Origin: Candidatus Heimdallarchaeota archaeon
GTDB lineage: Archaea; Asgardarchaeota; Heimdallarchaeia; Heimdallarchaeales; Heimdallarchaeaceae
DNA: 15,569 nt
Assembly (NCBI GenBank): GCA_023135215.1
Contig: JAGLTP010000120.1
Span: forward strand, 1 to 15,569
Reading direction: 5' to 3'
Shown piece by piece: positions 6,737 through 13,744 of the stretch; position 1 is the stretch's first letter, and each line of letters opens with the position of its first letter. Position numbers and translations under genes: made by a program. The notes below the pieces were generated by a model. That model was not told the origin of the DNA, did no database searches, and worked only from the letters and a program-made list of their open reading frames with translations.

Positions 6737-7840
6737 TTACTTTTTTTCGAATAAGGGTTCAAGATAGGTAATAATTCCACCATCATATGGATATTGATGA
6801 ATTATCTCAATATTTACTATTTCTTCTTTTAAAGATTTCAAAAAATCATTCATTAGTTTGCTAATAATTTGCCAACTTGTAAATAGATAACAATTCTCTG
6901 CATCTATCTCAATCAAATTATTATCAATTTTAAAGTCCTCTATCAATACTCGTTTTAATTTGAGCAAATCCTGCTCTGATACAGTTTTAATCCTTGCCCG
7001 AGCAATTAACCCATCGTTAAGAATAGTGTCGAAAGGTTTGGAATAGTTCTTAGCTCTTCTGATTAAACGATTTCGTAATTGAACTTTATCCTTGTACTTT
7101 GACGAACAGTAATGTATCGCAATCGGGTATGTCTTAAAATGTTTAAGCAACTTATATGCAAGTTCTTCACTACCCTTTACAGCAGCACTAACAGCTCCTT
7201 TTGATTCATAATTCATTTTGCTCAAAATTTCAAAATTTGCTTCTGTTATCTCGAATTCGTTGAGATTAATGAAATGCAGCTTGTTATCAATCGCAAAATC
7301 AATTATTTCGGAAATAGGTTGTTCTTTATCTGGTATAACTGGTATCTCAATTCCTGTAATCCATTTCAATTTTCTCGATTCTTCTATGGATTTTTTCATA
7401 TTATTAGTGAGATTCAACCTTGGAGGATGAAATCTGATTTCATCTAAACCAACATTAAATAATTCATCAAGTTGTGTCTTTGTTAAGGAATGAGAAGTGT
7501 AAAGATGGCAATGAAAATTTTGTCCAAACTCCTGTTTTAGAGCACTAAGGTACTCAATAACTCTGTTCATTGTTATCGCGGGATCACCACCAGTAATTCC
7601 TGCACCTTTAGCAGAAATCATCTTAGCTTCTTTAATTACCTCGCTTGGGGATTTAATCTCTTGCTCATTAGCAAAAATTATATCTTTTCTTCGTTCTTTT
7701 GCAACTGGACAATAAAAACAATTGGAATCACATTCACCAGTAATAAATAAAACTAGTTTTGCACCCAATGCACAGAGCTTACATCCTTCAGATGGTTCTG
7801 CTGTGATTTTATTGCCGTGCCATTTTGCGATTCGTTTCAT
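6737..7840 (-). CDS. Radical SAM protein of unknown function (COG2108-like)
   Basis: This 367-residue protein has the radical SAM cluster motif CDSNCFYC (Cys37-x3-Cys41-x2-Cys44) and the SAM-binding GITGGDP at 81-87, so it should generate a 5'-deoxyadenosyl radical. It resembles archaeal proteins annotated only as related to pyruvate-formate-lyase activating enzyme (COG2108, from memory). Extra cysteines are notable: Cys20 and Cys23 in GCKLCALGAK, Cys245 in HYCSSKYKDKVQLRNRLIRRA, and Cys317. Cys20/23 with Cys245 might hold a second cluster or zinc (inference). A TATA-like TTTTATTAAT lies about 25 nt upstream of the ATG, suggesting a leaderless mRNA. Neither neighbour names its substrate. The C-terminal 90 residues look like a small alpha/beta domain I cannot assign. 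Confidence 0.8.
   Translation of the reverse strand: MKRIAKWHGNKITAEPSEGCKLCALGAKLVLFITGECDSNCFYCPVAKERRKDIIFANEQEIKSPSEVIKEAKMISAKGAGITGGDPAITMNRVIEYLSALKQEFGQNFHCHLYTSHSLTKTQLDELFNVGLDEIRFHPPRLNLTNNMKKSIEESRKLKWITGIEIPVIPDKEQPISEIIDFAIDNKLHFINLNEFEITEANFEILSKMNYESKGAVSAAVKGSEELAYKLLKHFKTYPIAIHYCSSKYKDKVQLRNRLIRRAKNYSKPFDTILNDGLIARARIKTVSEQDLLKLKRVLIEDFKIDNNLIEIDAENCYLFTSWQIISKLMNDFLKSLKEEIVNIEIIHQYPYDGGIITYLEPLFEKK
6741..6747 (+). terminator. T-tract 5 bases after the pelota stop
   Basis: A run of seven T lies at 6741-6747. Archaeal RNA polymerase terminates on T-rich non-template stretches without needing a strong hairpin, so this can end the pelota transcript. The same bases encode the two C-terminal lysines of the opposing radical SAM gene. 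Confidence 0.4.
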
Positions 7841-7860
7841 TTAAGAACTTGAGAAATGTA

Positions 7861-7870
7861 ATTAATAAAA
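7861..7870 (-). promoter_or_regulatory. TATA-like box of the radical SAM gene
   Basis: On the minus strand the sequence reads TTTTATTAAT, centred about 25 nt from the ATG at 7840, consistent with leaderless transcription. A 10-base direct repeat AAATGTAATT at 7854-7863 and 7889-7898 lies in this divergent promoter region and partly overlaps the box. Confidence 0.4.
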
Positions 7871-7910
7871 AGAATCAGTTTAGTCATAAAATGTAATTGT
7901 TAAAGAAGAC

Positions 7911-7920
7911 ACTTTTTATA
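7911..7920 (+). promoter_or_regulatory. TATA-like box of the membrane protease gene
   Basis: ACTTTTTATA at 7911-7920 predicts a start near 7942. The short leader then holds GAAAGG (7945-7950), a ribosome binding site 7 bases before the ATG at 7958. Confidence 0.5.
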
Positions 7921-7957
7921 AACAGTTGAAAATACAAAAAACGCGAAAGGATTTCCA

Positions 7958-9151
7958 ATGATTACCACTCTTCAAATAATTCTGTTAATTATTATGGGGT
8001 TGTTTTTTCTAACAGCTCTAGGAAATATTTTAGATTTAGGAAAGTATGGAATTCATTTCTTTCCACTTGGAATTATGATAAAAACAGAATTCTTCAACAA
8101 AATCTTAGAAAAGATGGGTGATAAAGGGAAAAGATTTTGGAAAGTAATTTATAATGTTGGAAAAATACTTGCAGGTTTAATAGCACTAGGATTTCTAGTT
8201 TATTTCATAATCAATCCTTTCTTACTTCTGTTCAATTCTCCAGCGGGACTAGGTATCCAATTAATAATACCAGGAGTTACTATGGATTTCAAGGTTGCTT
8301 TGTTGTTCATTTTACCTTTTGTATTAGTAATTGTACCACACGAGATTGCTCACGCAGTCATGGCTAAAAGAGAAGGATTAAAGATTAAAACTTCTGGAAT
8401 TTTCATTCTTCTTGTTCTTTTTGGAGCCTTTGTTGAAATCGCAAAAGAAAGTATGGAAAAAGCATCTTCAAAAAGTAAGATGAGAGTGTGGATGAATGGA
8501 GCCGCTGTTAACGCAATTTTCGCTTTAATATTCGTAATATTATATTTGTTATCACCTTACATTGTTTCAATTGGTTATAATGCCCCAAATGGTGTTTTAA
8601 TCACAAATATTTTTGAAAATTCTCCTGCAGAGGAATCAGGATTGCAAAAAGGGGACATAATACAACAAATTACATTGATCAACGAAAGTTCCTATCCGAC
8701 TAATGTTACTTTAATCGAAAATGTTGATGATTATTATACATTCTTTACTAGTAATTTTAATACGAGTAAAATTCTCATATCACTTCTAAATGGGAGTAAC
8801 GTTGAAACTACACCCACAAACATTGATCCCATTTCAAATACAACTAGCACATCACAGTTTTATCTCGGAATAAATATTTACAACTATTTACCACCAAAAG
8901 GAAAGAGATTATCAGTATGGTTTCCATATTATTGGAATATTGAAGTATTGTATACCCTTAATTTGAGTGTAATGGCAGTTTTTCTGAATCTGCTTCCATT
9001 AGGTATAACCGATGGAGATAAAATAATAAATGAATATTGTAAAATCAAAGAATTAGAAGATAGAAAAAAGAAAACAATAATGAGATCATTGAGATTATTC
9101 AGTTTACTATTAATAGTAATTAACTTAGTTCTTTCGATGATTAAATTTTGA
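7958..9151 (+). CDS. Site-2-protease-like zinc metalloprotease (M50), membrane-embedded, with PDZ domain
   Basis: M50 proteases cut transmembrane substrates within the membrane, usually to release a regulator or clear signal peptides. In this 397-residue protein the zinc site HEIAH is at residues 128-132 inside a hydrophobic helix. The second motif NLLPLGITDG (344-353) supplies the third ligand, Asp352. A PDZ-like segment is recognisable at about 205-240 (GVLITNIFENSPAEESGLQKGDIIQQI), followed by an Asn/Thr-rich extracytoplasmic stretch. Hydrophobic segments lie near 2-22, 68-92, 113-137, 168-190, 328-350 and 375-394. The substrate is unknown. The downstream thiolase gene begins 11 bases after the stop, so the two share an mRNA, though a functional link is not obvious. 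Confidence 0.9.
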   Translation: MITTLQIILLIIMGLFFLTALGNILDLGKYGIHFFPLGIMIKTEFFNKILEKMGDKGKRFWKVIYNVGKILAGLIALGFLVYFIINPFLLLFNSPAGLGIQLIIPGVTMDFKVALLFILPFVLVIVPHEIAHAVMAKREGLKIKTSGIFILLVLFGAFVEIAKESMEKASSKSKMRVWMNGAAVNAIFALIFVILYLLSPYIVSIGYNAPNGVLITNIFENSPAEESGLQKGDIIQQITLINESSYPTNVTLIENVDDYYTFFTSNFNTSKILISLLNGSNVETTPTNIDPISNTTSTSQFYLGINIYNYLPPKGKRLSVWFPYYWNIEVLYTLNLSVMAVFLNLLPLGITDGDKIINEYCKIKELEDRKKKTIMRSLRLFSLLLIVINLVLSMIKF

Positions 9152-9162
9152 AGGTAATTCTG

Positions 9163-10107
9163 ATGAATTGTGCTTTCTGTGACAAACAAGCAGTTTATGT
9201 TCGTCCCTATGATAAAATCGCACTGTGTAAACAACACTTCAATGAACAAGTGGTAAAAAGGGTTCAAAAAACACTTACCCGTTACAAAATGCTAAAACGA
9301 AGGGATAGAATTGCAATTGGGGTTTCAGGTGGTAAAGACAGTATTGCTTTGTTACACATTTTAAACAAAATCGAAGAGGATTTTCCAGAAAGTGAATTGG
9401 TTGCGATAACGATTGATGAGGGAATTGAAAATTATAGAGAAGAGGGATTGTTTTTCGCAAAGAAACATGTAGAAGAGTTGGAATTGGAACACCATATTTT
9501 CTCCTTCAAGAATGATTTTGGTTATAATCTTGATGAAATACTAAAGATACTCGGTGAAAGAGGAAAAGAGAGGGAGTATGGAGCTTGCTCTTATTGTGGA
9601 ATCCTAAGAAGGAAGATTTTGAATAAAGCTGCAAAAGGCATAGGTGCCGATGTTTTAGTTACAGCTCACAACCTTGAAGACGAGGTAGAGACTATACTTT
9701 TAAACATCGTTCGTGGCGACATTCAACGATTAGCAAGACTTGACCCTAGTCCAAGGAAGATTCATGAATCTCTTGTTCCTCGAGTGAAACCATTCCGAGC
9801 TACTCCTCAAGCAGAGATTGTTTTGTTTTGTGTACTGAATGATCTTGAATATCAAGAAATTCCCTGTCCTTATGCTGTAGAAGCTTATAGAGGAGATGTA
9901 CGAGAATTTATTTTTAAAACCCAAGAGAAACAACCAATGCTTTCTTTCAACATCCTTCGGGGAAATGATAAATTATTAGAAATAATGAAAACTGCTCAAC
10001 CAAAAGGAGTTCTCAAAAATTGTGAGAACTGTGGTGAAGCAACTTCTGGAAATTTGTGCAAAGCATGTTGGTTAAAAAAACAGTTGGATGAGCGAATAAT
10101 CAAATGA
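9163..10107 (+). CDS. ttuA: tRNA thiolation ATPase, TtuA/Ncs6 family
   Basis: TtuA/Ncs6 (CTU1) enzymes adenylate a tRNA uridine and replace an oxygen by sulfur: U54 in TtuA, wobble U34 in Ncs6/NcsA. From ATG 9163 the 314-residue protein has an N-terminal zinc finger (Cys3, Cys6, Cys22, His25), the PP-loop SGGKDS at 55-60, and a Cys-x-x-Cys at 142/145 (ACSYCGILRR) plus Cys235, which match the three [4Fe-4S] ligands of TtuA. A second zinc finger is at the C-terminus (Cys287, 290, 299, 302). AAGGT at 9151-9155 precedes this ATG; a TTG at 9148 overlapping the protease stop is less likely. Sequence alone does not decide U54 versus U34 specificity, so the symbol is provisional. Confidence 0.88.
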   Translation: MNCAFCDKQAVYVRPYDKIALCKQHFNEQVVKRVQKTLTRYKMLKRRDRIAIGVSGGKDSIALLHILNKIEEDFPESELVAITIDEGIENYREEGLFFAKKHVEELELEHHIFSFKNDFGYNLDEILKILGERGKEREYGACSYCGILRRKILNKAAKGIGADVLVTAHNLEDEVETILLNIVRGDIQRLARLDPSPRKIHESLVPRVKPFRATPQAEIVLFCVLNDLEYQEIPCPYAVEAYRGDVREFIFKTQEKQPMLSFNILRGNDKLLEIMKTAQPKGVLKNCENCGEATSGNLCKACWLKKQLDERIIK

Positions 10108-10149
10108 GACAGGAGTTTGTTTATTTTCTTGAGTTTAGAATCAAAAACC

Positions 10150-10157
10150 ATTTAAAT
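10150..10157 (+). promoter_or_regulatory. TATA-like box of rubrerythrin
   Basis: ATTTAAAT centred near 10154 predicts transcription start near 10180. The leader carries AGGAGAG (10198-10204), the strongest Shine-Dalgarno-like site in the window, 7 bases before the ATG at 10212. This suggests high expression. Confidence 0.45.
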
Positions 10158-10211
10158 TAACATTTAAAGTTCAACACACTAATCTATGTTCAATACTAGG
10201 AGAGTAATATA

Positions 10212-10796
10212 ATGAGTGAAACACTGAAGAATTTAGCTAAAGCTTTCATTGGAGAGAGTCAAGCAAGAAACCGATACACTATGTATTCAAAAATCGCTAA
10301 GAAAGAAGGATATGAGCAAGTAGCTAATATTTTCCTTATTACAGCAGATCATGAGAGAGAACATGCAAAATGGAATTTCCGAATGCTAAACCAAGTGAAA
10401 AAGAAATTAAAATTAGATGAGGATGAAATTACAGTTGACGCTGCTGCTCCGCTTGTGTTAGATAACACAATTGCTAATCTTAAAGCCGCAATCGCTGGTG
10501 AAAACTATGAAACCACCATAATGTATCCTGAATTTGCAGATGTTGCAGAGAAAGAAGGATTCTCAAAAATTGCTGAAAGGCTTCGAGCAATTGGTGAAGC
10601 AGAAGCTCATCATGAAGAAAGATACAAGAAACTTCTTGCACAAATTGAGGGAAAAACTGTTTTCAAAAAACAAGAGAAGGTTAGATGGGTTTGTCAGAAA
10701 TGTGGTCATGTTCATGAGGGTGAAGAACCACCAGGTTCATGTCCTAGTTGCAGTCACCCAAGTAACTATTTTGAAATCTTATGTGAAACCTATTAG
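10212..10796 (+). CDS. rbr: Rubrerythrin
   Basis: Rubrerythrin reduces hydrogen peroxide in the cytoplasm of anaerobes, taking electrons through its rubredoxin domain, usually from an NAD(P)H-dependent donor. The 194-residue protein has the classic order: a ferritin-like four-helix domain (1-145) and a C-terminal rubredoxin (155-194). Di-iron ligands are visible as Glu15 in FIGESQARN, Glu48-x-x-His51 in DHEREHAKW, Glu97/Glu100 in AGENYET, and Glu131-x-x-His134 in [11 protein letters not shown]. The rubredoxin cysteines are Cys161/164 and Cys177/180. It stands alone between its own promoter and a T-rich stretch. It fits the anaerobic redox theme of nfnAB and the hydrogenase maturation genes. 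Confidence 0.96.
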   Translation: MSETLKNLAKAFIGESQARNRYTMYSKIAKKEGYEQVANIFLITADHEREHAKWNFRMLNQVKKKLKLDEDEITVDAAAPLVLDNTIANLKAAIAGENYETTIMYPEFADVAEKEGFSKIAERLRAIGEAEAHHEERYKKLLAQIEGKTVFKKQEKVRWVCQKCGHVHEGEEPPGSCPSCSHPSNYFEILCETY

Positions 10797-10810
10797 AATT
10801 TCACATCCTC

Positions 10811-10823
10811 TTTTTTATTTTTT
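10811..10823 (+). terminator. T-rich terminator after rubrerythrin
   Basis: Twelve T in thirteen bases (TTTTTTATTTTTT), starting 15 bases after the rbr stop, are a good archaeal intrinsic terminator. It also separates rbr from the convergent SRP RNA gene. Confidence 0.6.
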
Positions 10824-10861
10824 ATAAGATACTTTCAATAGTTTTAGTATTAATAAGTAAG

Positions 10862-10870
10862 AAAAAATTA
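10862..10870 (-). terminator. U-tract terminator of the SRP RNA
   Basis: On the minus strand TAATTTTTT follows within 5 bases of the closing arm of SRP helix 1 (ends at 10875). A stable terminal stem followed by a U run is what is expected at the 3' end of this RNA. Confidence 0.55.
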
Positions 10871-10874
10871 TTGT

Positions 10875-11205
10875 AACTGAATCGTTTGTAGGGACCTAAC
10901 GTTTGTTACCGAATCAGAAGCCGTTTCATGCCTTTAAGCTCCACGCCGATTATCACAAGCATCATATATTGATCTTAGAGCTGCTCACTTCCGTGCCTGA
11001 CCCATTTTGACCTTATCCTTTCTAACGGTTTCCTCTGAAACCGCCTCCAGAATACACAATCCTGTGGGTCGACGCTTCGACGCTATCTAGGCAAGGCGTA
11101 TCAACCTCAACGATACCGCAGCGTTAGCATTCACCCTGGCATATAGAGCATTTCCAGTGTAGGGTAGCCCTGGCCCCCCGGCTAGTCCTTGCTACCGGTT
11201 CAGTT
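10875..11205 (-). ncRNA. ffs: Signal recognition particle RNA (archaeal 7S RNA)
   Basis: The SRP RNA scaffolds SRP54 and SRP19 and targets membrane and secreted proteins to the Sec channel. Helix 8 is unmistakable: GTCAGGCACGGAAGTGAGCAGC, i.e. CAC-GGAA-GUG with the flanking CAGG and AGCA bases of the SRP54 site, within 10980-11002. Helix 6 is GGTTTC-AGAG-GAAACC. The 5' Alu-like domain has GCCGGGGGG, TGGAAA and ATATGCC, as in archaeal SRP RNAs. Its two hairpin loops carry AGGGC (11167-11171) and GCTCT (11145-11149), complementary as in the known loop-loop contact. The 5' AACTGAA and 3' TTCAGTT close helix 1, followed inward by GTAG/CTAC and GGAC/GTCC. The region is about 50% G+C against clearly lower flanks and has no credible ORF. 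Ends are estimates. Confidence 0.93.
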
Positions 11206-11230
11206 AAACAGTTATTGCAACCCATCAAAT

Positions 11231-11240
11231 GAATTTAAAC
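11231..11240 (-). promoter_or_regulatory. TATA box of the SRP RNA gene
   Basis: On the minus strand the sequence is GTTTAAATTC, centred about 27-30 nt upstream of the expected SRP RNA 5' end at 11205-11210. It lies in the 39-base gap after the methyltransferase stop, so the RNA probably has its own promoter rather than relying on read-through. Confidence 0.55.
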
Positions 11241-11244
11241 ATTA

Positions 11245-12099
11245 CTATTTCCGGTCTCTCAGAATTTCAAACTTGGAGTGTTTTTTACCAATCATTTGCA
11301 GATGACCTGCAAAATTCACAAGTGTTTTATTTGTACAGTATTCTAATTCTATTCCAAGCAGTACTTCTCTGATTTTTTGATTTTCCTCTAATTCTTTCAG
11401 AATATTCTCTTTTATTTGATGCATGAAAACTGGTGCACCTACAACTTCAATTACTTCTAAACCTGCTAATTCAAAATATGCTGCTAACTCTTCCCACGTA
11501 AGATTATATTGAGGAAAAGTGAAATCATAAGAGATGTTTGTTTTAAGAAGTTCAACTGCTTTGTCAATCTGCTTAGCTTCAATTAATTCTGGCACTCTTC
11601 TGAACTTAGTATCCAAAACAACAGATATATAGCAATCATTCTTCACAATTCTAGCTAATTCCTTAATGGCATTTTTAGGTTTCATACAGAGTGATACTGG
11701 GTCATATTGAGAAAATATGTAATCAAAACTGTTATCTTGAAATTCATTCATATCAGCTATGTCCGATTTAACAAATTCACAGTTATGTTTCTTTGCGATT
11801 TTTGAAATTTTTTTCTTAGCTTGTTCTAGCATTCCTTCAGATAAATCTGAAAGAGTTATATTTCTATATCCCAGCTCAATGAATTTAATAGTCCAATACC
11901 CATCTCCAGCACCAGCATCTAAAATTTTTGCTTTTTTATCCTTTGGTGCATACTTTTTCATAAAGTGCCAAGTAATATCATCTGCGAAACTCATTGCGGC
12001 TCTTCCTGTATCGAAAGTTTCAGGGATGAATTTATCATTATTGTCATAATATTGAGCATATTCATCATATAGTTTCTCTACTTCTGATTTCTTTGGCAT
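11245..12099 (-). CDS. Class I SAM-dependent methyltransferase, substrate unknown
   Basis: From ATG 12099 the protein is 284 residues (a TTG at 12132 would add 11, giving an atypical N-terminus). SAM-binding motif I is ILDAGAGDGYWT at about 59-70. Later motifs are the acidic end in ITLSDLSEGMLEQAKKK, a motif-II-like VKSDIADMNEFQDNSFDYIFSQYDPVSLC, and the post-motif KNAIKELARIVKND, all typical of small-molecule Rossmann methyltransferases (Methyltransf_11/25 type). The N-terminal YDEYAQYYDNNDKF is also typical. The C-terminal 90 residues are helical and probably bind substrate. It is divergent from the hydrogenase maturation protease with a 46-base gap. No neighbour identifies the substrate. 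Confidence 0.82.
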   Translation of the reverse strand: MPKKSEVEKLYDEYAQYYDNNDKFIPETFDTGRAAMSFADDITWHFMKKYAPKDKKAKILDAGAGDGYWTIKFIELGYRNITLSDLSEGMLEQAKKKISKIAKKHNCEFVKSDIADMNEFQDNSFDYIFSQYDPVSLCMKPKNAIKELARIVKNDCYISVVLDTKFRRVPELIEAKQIDKAVELLKTNISYDFTFPQYNLTWEELAAYFELAGLEVIEVVGAPVFMHQIKENILKELEENQKIREVLLGIELEYCTNKTLVNFAGHLQMIGKKHSKFEILRDRK

Positions 12100-12111
12100 A
12101 GTAAAAAGGAA

Positions 12112-12123
12112 GCACTTATTTAG
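12112..12123 (+). promoter_or_regulatory. TATA-like box of the hydrogenase maturation protease
   Basis: CACTTATTTAGG centred near 12118 lies about 28 nt upstream of the ATG at 12146, consistent with a leaderless or nearly leaderless mRNA. The complementary strand also reads TATA-like (CCTAAATAAG), but its spacing of about 19 nt to the methyltransferase ATG is too short for a leaderless start there. Confidence 0.35.
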
Positions 12124-12145
12124 GAATATCAAGGTTTCGATTTAG

Positions 12146-12670
12146 ATGACACAATCTGAAGATGATCAATTCACTGAAGAATTTATCCAAACGATTGATA
12201 GCTTCTTAGCTGACACAAACAATTTAGCTATATTAGGTGTCGGAAACAAGGATAATGGCGATGATGGTGTTGGTCTCTATATTACTGAGATGCTCCAAGA
12301 AGCCAATCTACCAGAATGGGTAACAATTTTTTATTGTGAAAGAGTTCCAGAACATTTCCTGGGTAAAATAGCTAATCTAGCACCAAACAGAATCATTGTG
12401 CTTGATGCTGCAGATATGAAGGAAAGTCCAGGAGCGATTGCCATCTTTCCTAAAGAAATGATTGCTCAAGGATTTCACTTTTCTACTCACACGTTATCAC
12501 TAACAATGCTAGAAGAATTTCTTAAACCAATTGTACCTGAAATAATTATTTTTTATGTTGGAATTCAACCTAAACAAACAGAATTCATGACTGATCTATC
12601 AGAAGAATGTATAAATGCAGCAGAAGAATTTGCTGAACTATTAATTGAGAGAATTAAAAAACAAATATAA
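12146..12670 (+). CDS. [NiFe]-hydrogenase maturation protease (HycI/FrhD/M52 family)
   Basis: M52 proteases clip the C-terminal tail of the hydrogenase large subunit after nickel insertion, the last maturation step. The 174-residue protein has the family opening LAILGVGNKDNGDDGVGLYI (Asp40 aligns with the nickel-sensing Glu/Asp of HybD/HycI), the second acidic site VLDAADM (Asp87/Asp90), and His115 in STHTLSLTMLEEF. VGIQPKQTEF then corresponds to the conserved I-Q-P segment. An N-terminal extension of about 25 residues is acidic. HypD and HypC are encoded 2.2 kb downstream, supporting the role. Which hydrogenase it processes is not visible; resemblance to HycI/FrhD suggests a group 3 or 4 enzyme (inference). 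Confidence 0.88.
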   Translation: MTQSEDDQFTEEFIQTIDSFLADTNNLAILGVGNKDNGDDGVGLYITEMLQEANLPEWVTIFYCERVPEHFLGKIANLAPNRIIVLDAADMKESPGAIAIFPKEMIAQGFHFSTHTLSLTMLEEFLKPIVPEIIIFYVGIQPKQTEFMTDLSEECINAAEEFAELLIERIKKQI

Positions 12671-12687
12671 CTGTTTGAGTAACTTGA

Positions 12688-12697
12688 TTTATAAATA
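12688..12697 (+). promoter_or_regulatory. TATA-like box upstream of the cysteine-rich fusion gene
   Basis: TTTATAAATA centred near 12692 predicts a start near 12718. GAAAGGGA (12723-12730) is the ribosome binding site for the ATG at 12736. The gene may therefore be transcribed independently of the upstream protease, which ends 65 bases before it. Confidence 0.4.
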
Positions 12698-12735
12698 AGA
12701 TTGCATTTGTAAAGAACATATTGAAAGGGATATGA

Positions 12736-13725
12736 ATGAACGAAGAAGGTTTCAGAGAATATTTGTTGGAGAACAAAGTCGAGGATGAAGTGTTGCAAGG
12801 ATATTTTGTTTTATTAAGAGAATTTCAGGAATTTCTGAGTAAAGAAGAAATTAGTATTGACTCAATTCCCGAAGGCAAAATAAATGAATATACAGAATAT
12901 CTTGTCAGCAACAAGAATGAAAATATCCTAGAACTTTTGAGAGCTTTAATCAGTTATTCCAACTTCATTAAAAATTATGATTATATTATTGAGATTATAG
13001 ATGTTGCAGAAGCATATAATGCCATGGATAATTTGTATCTTAGAATTGGAGACGAGTTCAGAGAACAAATCCGTGATGAGATTTTTAGAAATCTTGACAT
13101 TCCTCCTTTAGGGGTCCATCCAGATAAAAAACCAGCTTTCACAGAAGAAATAATGAAGCGAATGGAAGAAAAAATAGGAGAGGAAAAAACGATAAAATTA
13201 TTAGCTCCTTGCTTACATGGTCGTCCAATTGAACCAATCAAAAAAGATAGAGAAGATTTCTTAAGATTAAATGATATCGACGAATTTCTAAAACTAAAAA
13301 GAAAAGAATTGATTGAACGACTTGAAAAACACCAAAAAGAGGGAACATTAGAATACGCACAGTATATAGACAAAGATGTAATTGAGTTTGTAAAACACAA
13401 TCCAACAATAAGTCCAGGAATAAGGGAAGGAAATAAAATTATTACAACAAAAATCCCCTATCAAGTAAAAAGACATCTAACTACTGATGATGAAAAAATG
13501 AAAAGATACTTCAGTTGTTATTGTTCTTGGGTTCGTGGTGCATTGAGGAAAGGAGAAGAAAAAGAAATTTCATCAAATTTCTGTCATTGTAGTGCAGGTT
13601 TTATTATGCAATATTGGGAAATAATCTTTGATCAACCAGTAAAAGTGGAACCAGTTGAAACTGCGTTAACAGGAGCGTTGTTCTGCACATTTGAAATAAA
13701 TATACCGGAAGAATTTCAAAAATAA
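12736..13725 (+). CDS. Uncharacterised protein: integrase-like N-terminal helical domain plus cysteine-rich C-terminal domain
   Basis: The 329-residue protein has no named function that I can assign. Residues 4-85 resemble the SAM-like core-binding domain of tyrosine recombinases (FREYLLENKVEDEVLQGY, then FQEFLSKEEIS and an INEYTEYL segment), but no recombinase catalytic domain follows. The middle (115-225) has a conserved-looking DIPPLGVHPDKKP and PCLHGRP (Cys159, His161). The C-terminus has Cys261-x-Cys263 in CYCSWVRGA, Cys283-x-Cys285 in FCHCSAGF, and Cys317 in GALFCTFEI. The pattern CxCSAG, then W, V-x-V-E and a late C-x-F, resembles V4R-like or DUF6144-like ligand-binding domains (from memory). 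Metal or cluster binding is plausible. It lies between hydrogenase maturation genes, but co-function is unproven. Confidence 0.7.
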   Translation: MNEEGFREYLLENKVEDEVLQGYFVLLREFQEFLSKEEISIDSIPEGKINEYTEYLVSNKNENILELLRALISYSNFIKNYDYIIEIIDVAEAYNAMDNLYLRIGDEFREQIRDEIFRNLDIPPLGVHPDKKPAFTEEIMKRMEEKIGEEKTIKLLAPCLHGRPIEPIKKDREDFLRLNDIDEFLKLKRKELIERLEKHQKEGTLEYAQYIDKDVIEFVKHNPTISPGIREGNKIITTKIPYQVKRHLTTDDEKMKRYFSCYCSWVRGALRKGEEKEISSNFCHCSAGFIMQYWEIIFDQPVKVEPVETALTGALFCTFEINIPEEFQK

Positions 13726-13744
13726 AATATTGTATCTCATTGAT

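Noticed and set aside
7854..7898. 10-base direct repeat AAATGTAATT as a possible CRISPR or operator array
   Set aside because: Only two copies, AT-rich and 35 bases apart in a promoter region; too little for an array, and possibly chance.
8929..9267. Minus-strand open frame of 112 codons across the protease-thiolase junction
   Set aside because: It is antisense to the conserved C-terminal Asp motif of the protease and the zinc finger of the thiolase; its composition looks like a shadow frame.
10797..11244. A gene-free, GC-richer island that could be a mobile element or foreign insertion
   Set aside because: Helix 8, helix 6, the Alu-like loops and closing ends identify it as SRP RNA; higher G+C is normal for structured RNA in AT-rich archaea.
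12100..12145. A single shared bidirectional TATA box for the methyltransferase and the hydrogenase protease
   Set aside because: The spacing fits the protease (about 28 nt) but is only about 19 nt to the methyltransferase ATG, so a shared box is not supported without a transcript map.
12736..13000. Possible tyrosine recombinase gene from the integrase-like N-terminus
   Set aside because: No catalytic R...HxxR...Y domain follows; the rest of the protein is a different cysteine-rich domain, and no attachment site or element genes are present.
12981..13400. Long minus-strand open frame of about 139 codons inside the cysteine-rich fusion gene
   Set aside because: Serine- and isoleucine-rich low-complexity translation, antisense of a Lys/Glu-rich coding region, with no ribosome binding site or recognisable domain.
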